Positions 25,467 to 35,296 of a stretch of 49,752 nucleotides of DNA are shown here, piece by piece. Position 1 is the first letter of the stretch; each line of letters opens with the position of its first letter. The position numbers and the translations under genes were made by a program. This DNA is from a virus, in IMG/VR virus record IMGVR_UViG_3300020471_000913, positions 1-49,752 of that record. One strand, 5' to 3'. A model generated the notes under the pieces. The model ran no database searches, had not been told where the DNA came from, and saw only the letters and a list, made by a program, of their open reading frames with translations.

Positions 25467-27116
25467 ATGACTAACTGGACAAAACCAAGCTTAACAAGCA
25501 CATATACTAATTTTATTACTGAACTTAAGTATAGGGACGAAGTTGTAGGTTCTTTATACTCAACAGATCTATCTCCAGCACCTAGTAATTTACCAGCTAA
25601 TAACTCAACTGCTTGGGGCAAAAGATCAATAAGGTGGAACGCATCTAATAGTTATTTTGAACGTAGAAATGCTGCTAATAATGGTTGGGAAAGGTTAGAG
25701 GGCAATTCTGGGACTCATAAATTTGTAAATCTACAGGCTGCAAATATTACTGGCACAGGAACTGTATCAGGTGATGATGTAACAGCAACAGATCAAATAC
25801 AAGGGTCAAGATTAAATGTAACAGGATCTACCGCCCCTGCTAATGGTTTATATAGGCCAGCAGCTAATGAAATAGCTTTAGCAACAAACAGTACGCCAAG
25901 ACTTACTATTGAAAGTAATGGTGAAGTAGGTATTAACAATCAAAACCCATCATATACGTTAGATATTACAGGTACGTTTAGGATTCAAAATGGGTCAAAT
26001 GATAGTTACTTAGATATTGGACAAGGGGGATCTGGTAATAGAAATGCGTATATTGATTTAGTTGGTGATGGTACTTATACAAATTATGGTTTTAGAATTA
26101 TTAGATCCAATACTGGTGCTAATTCCCTTACATCTTTAATTCATAGAGGTACTGCAAGTTTACTTTTACAAACAACTGAAGCTGCGGATATATTGTTTAA
26201 AACAACAAATACAAATAGATTTGTTATTGATTCAGGTGGGTTTGTTGGTATTGGAAATTTTAATAATCCTTCTCATAATTTACATATAAAAAGAACTGAT
26301 GCTAGTGGTACATATATAAGATTGGAAAACAGTGAAGGAAACGCATATTTAGGTGCTGATGGTGATTCCTTGCAATTATTCGGCGATACTGTAAGTGTTA
26401 TGTCAGAATCTGGAACTGTATATTTAACTTCATCAAGTGGTTTATTTGATATAAAAACAGCAGCAAAAGTAAATGGTAACTTGCAAGTTACAGGTACGAT
26501 CTCAGGAACATTTAGTGGTAATGGTGCAAATTTAAATAGTATTCCTTATTCAGCATTAACTGGAACCCCATCAATTCCAAGTGCTGTCACCAATAATAAT
26601 CAATTAACAAATGGTGCTGGATATACAACCTATTCTGCTAATCAATCATTAAATACAAGTAATAGTCCGACTTTTGAAGCTATGACATTAAATGGCAGTT
26701 TAACTGTTAACGCCAATGACGCAGCGTCCTATATATACATGGCTGATACAAATGAAGGAACTAGAGCTATACATAATAATTCAAATCGCATAGGCTTCTT
26801 AAAGCAAGATAATAATTGGGGTTGTTATGCGGATGACAGTGGTAACTGGACAGCCGTTGGTAACGTAACAGCTTATTCAGACGAGCGTTTGAAAAAAAAT
26901 ATAAAAACGATTTCAAACGCACTTGAAACAGTCAAAAAACTTAGAGGTGTTTCATTTGTGAGAAAAGATTTTGATGGTAAAGGGATTGGAGTTATAGCAC
27001 AAGAAATTGAGCAAGTATTACCAGAAGTTGTTGTTGATGGCGAATATAAAAGTGTTTCTTACGGAAATATTGTTGGATTATTAATTGAGGCTATAAAAGA
27101 ATTAGCAAATAAATAA
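25467..27116 (+). CDS. Tail fibre with C-terminal S74 chaperone domain
   Basis: This 549-residue fibre has a repetitive beta region (PSYTLDITGTFRIQNGSND, SHNLHIKRTDASGTY, NNQLTNGAGYTTYS) and ends with an intramolecular chaperone of peptidase family S74. The catalytic pair is visible in YSDERLKKNI: S471 and K476. Self-cleavage before S471 would release the last 79 residues after trimer folding. The closing helix GLLIEAIKELANK is typical. Related modules and the same chaperone type occur in the 1750-residue fibre. Confidence 0.87.
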   Translation: MTNWTKPSLTSTYTNFITELKYRDEVVGSLYSTDLSPAPSNLPANNSTAWGKRSIRWNASNSYFERRNAANNGWERLEGNSGTHKFVNLQAANITGTGTVSGDDVTATDQIQGSRLNVTGSTAPANGLYRPAANEIALATNSTPRLTIESNGEVGINNQNPSYTLDITGTFRIQNGSNDSYLDIGQGGSGNRNAYIDLVGDGTYTNYGFRIIRSNTGANSLTSLIHRGTASLLLQTTEAADILFKTTNTNRFVIDSGGFVGIGNFNNPSHNLHIKRTDASGTYIRLENSEGNAYLGADGDSLQLFGDTVSVMSESGTVYLTSSSGLFDIKTAAKVNGNLQVTGTISGTFSGNGANLNSIPYSALTGTPSIPSAVTNNNQLTNGAGYTTYSANQSLNTSNSPTFEAMTLNGSLTVNANDAASYIYMADTNEGTRAIHNNSNRIGFLKQDNNWGCYADDSGNWTAVGNVTAYSDERLKKNIKTISNALETVKKLRGVSFVRKDFDGKGIGVIAQEIEQVLPEVVVDGEYKSVSYGNIVGLLIEAIKELANK

Positions 27117-27135
27117 ACTGGACATTTATGTAAAT

Positions 27136-27156
27136 GTAACGCACAATGCGTATAAT
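27136..27156 (+). promoter_or_regulatory. Possible promoter/operator before small fibre-region genes
   Basis: TATAAT at 27151-27156 is a perfect -10 box. ACGCA/TGCGT (27139-27143 with 27147-27151) is an inverted repeat abutting the -10, and TGTAACGCAC (27136-27145) matches the motif near 105. No good -35 is visible at 16-18 bp, so an activator or phage factor may be needed. Confidence 0.4.
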
Positions 27157-27174
27157 AAAAAAAATTATTTATTT

Positions 27175-27420
27175 ATGACAACTATTAGCGAACGCAGGGA
27201 AGCAACCCAAAAAGAGATTGAAAATCTCAAAAATGAATTTGCACATTTACAAAATGAAAAAATAAAAATTCAACAGGAGGGAAACCAAAAAATTAAGGAA
27301 ATTGAAGATCAACAAAATAAAATAGTTTTATTAGTAGAAAAACTAAATGGCAAAATTGAAGTATATAATGAGGAAGAACCTCCTACTGAGGATGCACCAA
27401 TCGAAGCACCTGTAACCTAA
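27175..27420 (+). CDS. Small coiled-coil protein
   Basis: This 81-residue protein is almost entirely a predicted coiled coil (RREATQKEIENLKNEFAHLQ through about residue 62), with an acidic Pro/Glu tail. It lies between two fibre genes and is preceded by a TATAAT box. A role in fibre trimerisation or assembly is plausible from context only. Confidence 0.6.
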   Translation: MTTISERREATQKEIENLKNEFAHLQNEKIKIQQEGNQKIKEIEDQQNKIVLLVEKLNGKIEVYNEEEPPTEDAPIEAPVT

Positions 27421-27421
27421 A

Positions 27422-27787
27422 ATGGCCAGAATCCCTGCTATACATGACTTTGATATAGACAAAGCAACAGATTGGGACGAAACTTATAACTTTCACAGTA
27501 ATATTGACCCTGAGAATGAAACTTTAGTTCCACTTGATCTAACAGGGTCAACTGTTGAAGGTACGGCATGGGATTTTGAGCGTGAACATAAATATGCAGA
27601 CTTTAATGTTACATATGTAAACAAAACTGCTGGAAAAGTAAAATTAAATTTAACTGATGCACAAACAGTAAATTTTCCTGATGAGTTATATTATGATGTC
27701 GTTGTAATTAATAGCAGTGGTGATCGCAACAAGTATTTTAAAGGTAAGATTACAGTAAATCAAACATATACGAGGGCTTCTTCATAA
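27422..27787 (+). CDS. Ig-like structural protein
   Basis: This 121-residue beta-rich protein (DEDYNF-like start, DLTGSTVEGTAWDFEREHKY, LNLTDAQTVNFPDELYYDV, GDRNKYFKGKITV) resembles BppU-type Ig-like domains of phage baseplates and tips. The FPDELYYDVVV motif parallels FPDGLWFYQAMA in the gpW fusion at 6106-6687, so the two probably share a domain. It starts 1 nt after the coiled-coil gene and ends at the next start. Probably a tail-tip or fibre-attachment protein. Confidence 0.58.
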   Translation: MARIPAIHDFDIDKATDWDETYNFHSNIDPENETLVPLDLTGSTVEGTAWDFEREHKYADFNVTYVNKTAGKVKLNLTDAQTVNFPDELYYDVVVINSSGDRNKYFKGKITVNQTYTRASS

Positions 27788-28014
27788 TGTCAGTTGAAGT
27801 AAAAGTAACACAAGTAAAAAATAAAATCGTTGTAGATAATACGGCAAATGTTGTTCATGTTATAACTCAAGGGGAACAAGGTGCAAAAGGTCTTGAATTA
27901 AGTGATATAAATAAAGTAGATGGCAGTATCATTAGGTATAAAGCTTCTGTGGATTCCTATGTGGCTGATGCAGATGTTACTCCACTAACACTCACTGATG
28001 GTGGAAATTTTTAA
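27787..28014 (+). CDS. Small fibre-region protein
   Basis: This 75-residue protein contains VVHVITQGEQGAKGLELSDI, resembling the short collagen-like or strand-turn segments at fibre N-termini, and ends TPLTLTDGGNF. It overlaps the preceding gene by 1 bp. Probably a fibre connector; no firm family. Confidence 0.5.
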   Translation: MSVEVKVTQVKNKIVVDNTANVVHVITQGEQGAKGLELSDINKVDGSIIRYKASVDSYVADADVTPLTLTDGGNF

Positions 28015-28048
28015 AATTTTACTGCCATTTTTTACCTAGTTTAAGATC

Positions 28049-29017
28049 ATGTCAAACGTAATTAGATTCAAAAGAAGAGCGTCTGGTGCTGCTGGCGCAC
28101 CATCATCATTGATGGAAACAGAACCAGCGTATAACGCAGTTGATGATACTTTATATTTAGGAATTGGCTCAGGGGGTGCTGGTGGTTCAGCTTCTTCAAT
28201 TAAAGCTATAGCGGGTGCTGGTGCTTTTGTTGATAAAACTGGTAATCAAACAATTTCTGGAAATAAAACTTTCACAGGAACAATTGACCTAAGTGGGGCA
28301 ACAATTCCAAGTTTATCGTTGAGTCAAAATTTAACAGTTGTTGGAAATTTAATTGTTCAAGGTACTACAACCACAGTTTCCTCTACAACTATTACCGTTG
28401 CTGATAAAAATTTAGAACTTGGCAAGGTATCAAGTCCAAGCGATACAACTGCTGATGGCGGTGGTTTAACCCTTAAAGGAACAACAGATCATACTTTTAA
28501 TTGGGTTAATAGTACTGACAGTTGGACATCATCAGAACATATAGAACTTGCACAAAATAAGAAGTTTAGAATTGATAATGTAGATGTCTTAACAAAAACA
28601 GGTCTTGGATCTACAGTTCTTGCATCAAGCCTCACATCTGTTGGCACAATAACATCAGGGGTATGGAACGCAACCGATATAGCCGTAGCTCATGGGGGTA
28701 CAGGAAGTTCCACAGCGTCAGGGGCGAGAACAAATCTTGGGCTAGCAATTGGTTCAGATGTTCAAGCTTATGATGCTGACTTAGCTGCTTTAGCTGGTGT
28801 TTCAAGTGCTGCAAATAAAATTGCTTACTTTACTGGTGCTGCTCAAGCTGCTGTAGCTGATTTTACTGCTTATGCGAGAACACTTTTAGATGATGGTGAT
28901 GCTGCTACAGCAAGAGGAACTCTTGGTCTAGGGTCAATGGCAACTCAAAATTTAAATGCTGTAAATATAGACGGTGGCACAATTGATGGCATAACTTTTG
29001 ATGGAGGAACTTTTTAA
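28049..29017 (+). CDS. Tail fibre-like protein
   Basis: This 322-residue protein begins IRFKRRASGAAGAPSSL, as many fibre proteins do where they meet the virion, and has an ETEPAYNAVDDTLYLGIGSG segment found in marine phage fibres. The rest is repetitive: NQTISGNKTFTGTIDLS, VSSTTITVADKNLELG, GTITSGVWNATDIAVAHGG, DADLAALAG and TARGTLGLGSMATQNLNAV. It lacks a chaperone domain. A 31-nt gap follows and no Shine-Dalgarno precedes it. Confidence 0.75.
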   Translation: MSNVIRFKRRASGAAGAPSSLMETEPAYNAVDDTLYLGIGSGGAGGSASSIKAIAGAGAFVDKTGNQTISGNKTFTGTIDLSGATIPSLSLSQNLTVVGNLIVQGTTTTVSSTTITVADKNLELGKVSSPSDTTADGGGLTLKGTTDHTFNWVNSTDSWTSSEHIELAQNKKFRIDNVDVLTKTGLGSTVLASSLTSVGTITSGVWNATDIAVAHGGTGSSTASGARTNLGLAIGSDVQAYDADLAALAGVSSAANKIAYFTGAAQAAVADFTAYARTLLDDGDAATARGTLGLGSMATQNLNAVNIDGGTIDGITFDGGTF

Positions 29018-29049
29018 AAAGTATTTGTTAAAACTTACGGAGTTGCTTT

Positions 29050-32000
29050 ATGCCAAACACGCTTTTACATAAAAGGGGTACAACAAAACCTAACGCATCA
29101 GACTTGTTGGTAGGTGAAATTGCAATTAATACAGCAGAGGGAAAATTATTTACTGAAAATGATAGTGGTTATATATGGGAAGCTGGAGAACTTTTAGGTA
29201 CATTTAGCAGTTCAACTATTACTTACACAGTAACAGTTGCTAGTAAAACATCTGCCCATAGATATAACGGTAGTGGTTCAAATTCTGGGTATAAAATAAA
29301 TGGCGTTTTTTCCCCTTTTTTAAATCTTACTCCCGGAAATACATATAGATTTGACCAATCAGATTCTAGCAATAGTAACCACCCACTAAAATTTTATTTA
29401 GAAGCAAATAAGACAACTTTATATAGCACTGGTGTAACTATTAATGGAACAGCAGGGCAATCAGGAGCATACACAGAAATAACAATAACCGATACAACTC
29501 CAATAATTTTGCATTATCAATGTGGCTTTCATGGCTACATGGGAAATTCAGTTTTAACTAATTCAAAAACTGTAAATTATAACGATCTACAAAATAAACC
29601 ATCTTTATTTAGCGGTAATTATAATGATCTATCAAACAAGCCTAGTTTATTCAGTGGTAGTTATAACGATTTATCTAACAAACCAACTATTCCGACATTA
29701 ACAAGTCAGTTAACTAATGACGCTGGATTTATTACTACAGGAGGAGGTGGTTTAACTGATGGTGATAAAGGAGATATTGTCGTTTCAAATAGTGGAGACA
29801 CATTAAGTATTGATAGCGGTGTAATCGACAATGCAAATATAGCTTCAAACGCAGCAATAGCAGGGTCAAAAATTTCTCCTAACTTTGGAACACAAGATGT
29901 CACAAGTCGCTATGTTTATGCTAAAGATATTTTTCTTGGGGATGTAAGCCCAGAATTAAGGTTTACTGATAGTGACAATACTCCTGATTATCATATAAGA
30001 CTAAACTCAGGTATTTTAGTTTTCAAAGACATTACTAATAGTGTGGAAAGAATGTCCATACAAGCTGATGGTCATATTGATATAGCTGGTAATTTAGACG
30101 TTGGTGCTGGTCTTGATGTAACAGGCGATTTGACTATTACACATAATATTCCAAAAATCAGCTTAATAGATACAGATAATGATGACGATTTTGAGATTAA
30201 AAATCAAAATGGTGTCTTTACTATTAGAGATGCTACAAACAATTCAAACAGAATGACCATTGCATCAAATGGTCAATTTGATTTTGAGGGAAATGTTGAT
30301 TGTAATTATGGTCTTGATGTCACAGGAAATATCACAGTATCAGGAACAGTTGACGGAGTTGATATATATGCACGAGATACTTTATTTGGTGGGTTAACCT
30401 CTAGCTCTGGTGTATTGAGCAACGGAGTAACAGCAACGACACAATCAGCAGGGGATAATTCTACAAAAATTGCTACAACCGCTTATACAGATACAGCAAT
30501 TTCAAACTTAGTTGACTCTAGCCCTAGTGCCTTAAATACACTCAATGAACTCGCAGCAGCTTTAGGTGACGATGCAAACTTCTCAACAACTGTTACCAAC
30601 TCAATAGCAACCAAAATGCCTTTGGCTGGAGGTACTTTTACAGGTAATGTATTAGGTTCTTCGGGTGTAAATATAAAGCTAGACAGCAATATTGGAACTG
30701 CTGGTAATACTGCTTATGCTTCAATGGCTGGTTACTTAGAATTTACAAATGACTATAGTGACACTCCAAGAGGAGCAAATAAAATTAGACTACAAAATGA
30801 TAATAACTGGTTGGCAGGGTTTGGAATATCAGCTAATAGTCACGATATTTATACAGGTGGTAATTTTAATTTTTATAAATCTAACAGTACGACAAGTTTT
30901 ACGTTTTTGATGGGTTTAAACAGTTCTGGCGATCTCAGTATTGCTGGAACTGTTGATGGCAGAGATGTAGCTGCGGACGGTTCAAAACTTGATGGTATTG
31001 CTACTGGTGCTACTAACGTCACTAACAATAACCAACTTACAAATGGAGCAGGGTATATCACATCTGCTGACGGTGGTAATGCAGCAACTTTAGATGGTAT
31101 TGATTCAAGCCAGTTTGTAAGGTCAGATGCAGATGACACATTAAATGGTCAATATATAATTAACGATTCTGCTGATGAAAAATTAATTTTACAAGGGTCA
31201 ACTAATCCAATTTTAAGGTTCAAAGAAGGTACTACTAATAAAGCATGGTTACAATGGCATGGGACAAATGGTTATGTAGTTTTAGGGAACAATGAAGATA
31301 ATACAGGTATTAGACTTGATAACCAGTTAAAGGTTACAAGAGATGGGTTTGCAACAAATCATCAAGTTTGGGATGCTGGCAATGACGGAGCAGGCAGTGG
31401 ACTTGATAGTGACAAATTAGACGGCCAACAGGGATCATATTATCTCAATTACAATAATTTATCTAATAAACCAACAATTCCAACAAATAATAATCAGCTT
31501 ACTAACGGTGCAGGCTACATCACATCAGCAGCACTCGCAGGGGCATCAGATGGTGGTAATGCTGCTTTATTAGATGGTATTGATTCATCACAATTTTTAA
31601 GGTCAGATCAAGATGACACAACATCAGGAGCTATCACTTTAAAATTATTAAAGTTTGTTGGACAAGGTGGCAATTCTAACAATACAGCACAAAATTATGG
31701 TCTTTACCAAGAGAGTGGTGCTTGGTCAAACCCTTATCCTGATTTAGTTATTGCTTACCATACAGGAATAAAAATTGGTGGTTTAAATAGTTATGGGGGG
31801 ACAAGATTTTATAATGACGCACCCGAAAGGGCAGGAGCTACAGAAATATTTTCTGTAGGTAATGGAGATAATCATGTAAGAGTTGTAAATAATCTTTATA
31901 TAGGCGGTAATTTAGCTTGGCATGCTGGCAATGACGGCAGTGGTAGTGGGTTAGATGCTGACTTATTAGATGGTTTTGGTTCTGGTCAATTTCTTAGGTC

Positions 32001-34302
32001 AGATGCTACTGATACTGCTAGTGGAGCAATAACATTTACAAGTCATCAATTACATTTATCAGGTCATTATTATCAAAAATTTTATTCTGGAACTACAAAC
32101 TATATACATCTTTATCCAAATGGACATAGTGGAAATGCAAGTGTAACTAATATAAGAGCTTACAATGGATCTGGGTCTGATGTATTTAAAATAACTGGTG
32201 GTTCTTCTACAGGATTAAAATGGAGAGGTTATACAATATGGACAGCAGAAAATGATGGCTCTGGAAGTGGGTTAGATGCTGACACTTTAGACGGACAGCA
32301 AGGTTCTTATTACCTTAATTACAATAATTTATCTAATAAACCAAGCATACCAGCAGCAGGCGTACCCGCATCAGGCGGTACATTTACAGGAGATGTCACA
32401 TTCTCAGGTGGTGCTAGTGCTATAACAATAACTGGCTCTGATATAGGTTCTAGCAGTTCTTCTGGCTGGACAGGAGATCCGGGTTCATCAAGGTTAAAGA
32501 TACAAGCACACTCAAGTCGTTGGTATATAGTTGCAAACAGTAGTGCTAATAGAATTGTTCAATTTAGATTAAATAGTAGTGATAAAACTTGGATAGCAAC
32601 AGATGGTCAAATTTATCATGGTTCTAGTGGATCTGGTGACAAGTATTGGAGACAAGGAAATGACGGCAGTGGTTCTGGGCTTGATGCTGACACTTTAGAT
32701 GGGCAACAAGGTTCTTATTATTCGAATTATAATAATTTGTCTAATAAGCCAACTATCCCAACAAACAACAACCAGTTAACTAATGGGGCTGGCTATATTA
32801 CTTCAGCAAATGGCGGTAATGCTGCGACTTTAGACGGTATTGATTCAAGTCAGTTTTTAAGGTCTGATACATCAGATCAAATGAATGGGGAATTAAATGT
32901 TACTCGTAATAGTGGAACTACAGGTGGTTCAGCACCTAGTTACAGCAATGCAAATATTGAATTACAAACTTCAAGTAATCATGTTCCAGCTATAGGTTTT
33001 CATAGGGGTGGATACAGTGCTACAACTATATATGAATATGATGGGGAGTTATATGTTAACCCTTGGACTGCAAGAGATCAAACTGGAAAACTTTTAACCT
33101 TAAATAATTTAAAAACTGTTGATGGTGCTGGAAGCGGACTTGATGCGGATACTTTAGATGGTTATTCAACAAATGATGGTGCTAGTAATAACACCATTGT
33201 AAGAAGAACTGCAAGTGGATATATATTTGCGAATTATTTTAATACAACAGCTAATGATACTGGAAATGGTATTGATTGTAAGTTTTATGCTTCTGAGGAT
33301 AATTACATCAGATATATAGATTTAAGCAGTATGCGAGCAGTAATGAATGTTTCTGCTAGATCAACTGCATTTGCTGGAAGGGAAAATCAAACAACTGACT
33401 TAAATTATTGGATTGGTTCTGCTGGTTGGGGTGCTAATAATTTTGATTCAACAGTTTGGGATTATGGTTCTTGTTTCTTTGATGTATGGAGTAATCCTAG
33501 TGGTCAACCAAGTGGGACATCACATTGGACAGGTGTTCAAGCAATGCACTATACAAATGGTTCGGCTAGGTATGGTATGCGTATTACCTGTGGTGCTGGT
33601 AATACTGGACTTGCATATATACAAGGTAGGTGGAATACGACAACTTATGGTTGGCATAAGCTTTGGAATGAAAACAATGATGGAAGTGGCAGTGGTCTTG
33701 ACGCTGATCTTTGGGACGGTAACCAGTTTTCCTCATACCTTAATCAAGCAGTATTAACTACAAGTAATCCAACATTTAACCAAATCTATGCAAACGATTG
33801 GTTTAGGGTCAATGGGGCTGACGGTATTTATTGGCAAAGTTATGGTGGTGGTTTGCAGATGACAGATACCACATGGGTTAGAGTTTATAACAGTAAAAAA
33901 CTATATGTAGCAAATGAAATAGCAGCAACAAGTAATATAACAGCATATTATTCTGACGAAAGATTAAAAGAAAAACTCGGAGATATTGATAATGCTTTAT
34001 TTAAAGTAAATCAAATAAAAACTTTTTACTATAAAGAGAATGATTTAGCTAAAAAGTTTGGTTTTAATAAACCTGATAAACAAGTTGGGGTATCAGCACA
34101 GTCTGTTGAAAAGGTTTTGCCAGAGGTTGTTTCTTTAGCACCTTTTGATTACGAAACTGCTGAAGACGGCACAATTTCTAGTAAATCAGGAGAAAACTAT
34201 AAAACTGTTGATTATGAAAAACTTGTACCTTTACTAATTGAATCTATAAAAGAACTTACAAATAAAGTAAAAGCACTAGAAAATAAATGCAATGTTGAGT
34301 AA
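29050..34302 (+). CDS. Large modular tail fibre with cupredoxin-like and S74 domains
   Basis: This 1750-residue fibre starts with a fibre-attachment motif (LLHKRGTTKPNASDLLVGEI, about 5-24). Residues about 55-172 are a cupredoxin-like domain with NTYRFDQSDSSNSNHPL (H111) and YQCGFHGYMG (C158, H161, M164). A long repeat region follows (LDGIDSSQFLRSD, NNQLTNGAGYITSA, YNNLSNKPTIP, GSGLDADTLDGQQG). The C-terminus is an S74 chaperone: S1635 and K1640 in YSDERLKEKL, so self-cleavage would remove the last 116 residues, which end in a short coiled coil. A good ribosome site (GGAG) precedes the ATG. It probably binds the host surface. Confidence 0.88.
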   Translation: MPNTLLHKRGTTKPNASDLLVGEIAINTAEGKLFTENDSGYIWEAGELLGTFSSSTITYTVTVASKTSAHRYNGSGSNSGYKINGVFSPFLNLTPGNTYRFDQSDSSNSNHPLKFYLEANKTTLYSTGVTINGTAGQSGAYTEITITDTTPIILHYQCGFHGYMGNSVLTNSKTVNYNDLQNKPSLFSGNYNDLSNKPSLFSGSYNDLSNKPTIPTLTSQLTNDAGFITTGGGGLTDGDKGDIVVSNSGDTLSIDSGVIDNANIASNAAIAGSKISPNFGTQDVTSRYVYAKDIFLGDVSPELRFTDSDNTPDYHIRLNSGILVFKDITNSVERMSIQADGHIDIAGNLDVGAGLDVTGDLTITHNIPKISLIDTDNDDDFEIKNQNGVFTIRDATNNSNRMTIASNGQFDFEGNVDCNYGLDVTGNITVSGTVDGVDIYARDTLFGGLTSSSGVLSNGVTATTQSAGDNSTKIATTAYTDTAISNLVDSSPSALNTLNELAAALGDDANFSTTVTNSIATKMPLAGGTFTGNVLGSSGVNIKLDSNIGTAGNTAYASMAGYLEFTNDYSDTPRGANKIRLQNDNNWLAGFGISANSHDIYTGGNFNFYKSNSTTSFTFLMGLNSSGDLSIAGTVDGRDVAADGSKLDGIATGATNVTNNNQLTNGAGYITSADGGNAATLDGIDSSQFVRSDADDTLNGQYIINDSADEKLILQGSTNPILRFKEGTTNKAWLQWHGTNGYVVLGNNEDNTGIRLDNQLKVTRDGFATNHQVWDAGNDGAGSGLDSDKLDGQQGSYYLNYNNLSNKPTIPTNNNQLTNGAGYITSAALAGASDGGNAALLDGIDSSQFLRSDQDDTTSGAITLKLLKFVGQGGNSNNTAQNYGLYQESGAWSNPYPDLVIAYHTGIKIGGLNSYGGTRFYNDAPERAGATEIFSVGNGDNHVRVVNNLYIGGNLAWHAGNDGSGSGLDADLLDGFGSGQFLRSDATDTASGAITFTSHQLHLSGHYYQKFYSGTTNYIHLYPNGHSGNASVTNIRAYNGSGSDVFKITGGSSTGLKWRGYTIWTAENDGSGSGLDADTLDGQQGSYYLNYNNLSNKPSIPAAGVPASGGTFTGDVTFSGGASAITITGSDIGSSSSSGWTGDPGSSRLKIQAHSSRWYIVANSSANRIVQFRLNSSDKTWIATDGQIYHGSSGSGDKYWRQGNDGSGSGLDADTLDGQQGSYYSNYNNLSNKPTIPTNNNQLTNGAGYITSANGGNAATLDGIDSSQFLRSDTSDQMNGELNVTRNSGTTGGSAPSYSNANIELQTSSNHVPAIGFHRGGYSATTIYEYDGELYVNPWTARDQTGKLLTLNNLKTVDGAGSGLDADTLDGYSTNDGASNNTIVRRTASGYIFANYFNTTANDTGNGIDCKFYASEDNYIRYIDLSSMRAVMNVSARSTAFAGRENQTTDLNYWIGSAGWGANNFDSTVWDYGSCFFDVWSNPSGQPSGTSHWTGVQAMHYTNGSARYGMRITCGAGNTGLAYIQGRWNTTTYGWHKLWNENNDGSGSGLDADLWDGNQFSSYLNQAVLTTSNPTFNQIYANDWFRVNGADGIYWQSYGGGLQMTDTTWVRVYNSKKLYVANEIAATSNITAYYSDERLKEKLGDIDNALFKVNQIKTFYYKENDLAKKFGFNKPDKQVGVSAQSVEKVLPEVVSLAPFDYETAEDGTISSKSGENYKTVDYEKLVPLLIESIKELTNKVKALENKCNVE
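31019..33735 (+). repeat. Repeated fibre modules
   Basis: Within the large fibre, several modules recur: NNQLTNGAGYITSA (near 31025, 31490 and 32765), LDGIDSSQF plus RSD (near 31090, 31570 and 32830), and GSGLDADTLDGQQG or close variants (near 31390, 31940, 32265, 32670, 33130 and 33690). Codons differ between copies, so the repeats are conserved at protein level and not fresh DNA duplications. Related modules appear in the fibre at 25467. Confidence 0.7.
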
Positions 34303-34336
34303 ACTCTTATATATGGTTAAACTTTAAATAAAAACA

Positions 34337-34726
34337 ATGGCAGCAACTTTTTCTTGGCGAGTAACATCCTTAAAAACAGACCCTAGTGATGATAATTACA
34401 TTTATGAAGCTTTTGTTAATATTTATGGAACTGAAGGCTCAGTAACCAAAATGACCTCTGCCTCTTGTGTTTTTCCGGGCAAAAAAGCTGATGTTAGCGA
34501 TTTTAAATCTATAGATGATTTAAAAAAAGCAGAAAACGAAGCAACTATTGTTGAATGGGTTAAAGCTGGATTTACAGAATACAAAGTTACTAAATTAGAA
34601 AATATGGTTCAAAATTTAATAGATCAGCACAATGGCACATATAACAAAGAGAAAGAGGTAAAAGCAGATGAAACATCATACCCAAAACTTCCAGAAATAA
34701 CACCTGACCCTACTCCTAGCGAATAA
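34337..34726 (+). CDS. Hypothetical tail-region protein
   Basis: This 129-residue protein (ATFSWRVTSLKTDPSDDNYI, KAENEATIVEWVKAGF, LENMVQNLIDQHNGTY) has an Ig-like beta start and a helical end with a Pro/Glu tail. Proteins of this style occur next to fibres in marine cyanophages, as far as I recall. It overlaps the next gene by 1 bp. Function unknown, possibly virion-associated. Confidence 0.55.
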   Translation: MAATFSWRVTSLKTDPSDDNYIYEAFVNIYGTEGSVTKMTSASCVFPGKKADVSDFKSIDDLKKAENEATIVEWVKAGFTEYKVTKLENMVQNLIDQHNGTYNKEKEVKADETSYPKLPEITPDPTPSE

Positions 34727-35289
34727 TGGCTTTACCATCATCTGGAGCTATAAGTCTTAACCAAATGCACGTTGAAGCTGGTGGTGCATCTGGCACTCAG
34801 GTTTCTCTTAATGACTCTGACATAAGAGACATGATAAGCAAAGGCTCTGGTGTTCAAATGAGCTTTAGTGAGTGGTATGGAGCAAGTAGTGGTCCTAATA
34901 TTGAACGTGCCTACTCATATACTGCTAATAATTATACTGTTGGAACATGGTCAAGTTGGTGGGGATATTCTGGTTTTGTAGGAAATGAAACTGGTTCTGA
35001 AATTATGTGGTCAAATACAACAGTTGCTCAAATATATACTGCTTTTAGAACAGGTACAATAAATATGAATTATTGGCTTGGATATTATGCTGGTGCTTAT
35101 CCGACTAATACAATTTCAAATAGTTGTCCGTTCCCTGCTCATACCAATGCCATTGGTGGTTGGTGGTATTATCATAAAAGGGGAGATACTATGAATGATG
35201 ATGTTGTGTATAGTGATGATTTTGATAATTATTACGAATCTTTTTATCATGCAAACAGAGTTGACTCCAACTCTTCATACCCACATTAA
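34726..35289 (+). CDS. Fibre-tip or adhesin-like structural protein
   Basis: This 187-residue protein has an N-terminal ALPSSGAISLNQMHVEAGG ... MSFSEWYGAS module (about 2-55) that recurs in many marine phage structural proteins, followed by an aromatic-rich region (WSSWWGYSGF, MNYWLGYYAGAYP, GGWWYYHKRGD). Such Trp/Tyr-rich ends often contact carbohydrates. Probably a small receptor-binding or decoration protein; the binding role is inferred. Confidence 0.6.
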   Translation: MALPSSGAISLNQMHVEAGGASGTQVSLNDSDIRDMISKGSGVQMSFSEWYGASSGPNIERAYSYTANNYTVGTWSSWWGYSGFVGNETGSEIMWSNTTVAQIYTAFRTGTINMNYWLGYYAGAYPTNTISNSCPFPAHTNAIGGWWYYHKRGDTMNDDVVYSDDFDNYYESFYHANRVDSNSSYPH

Positions 35290-35296
35290 TTAAATT

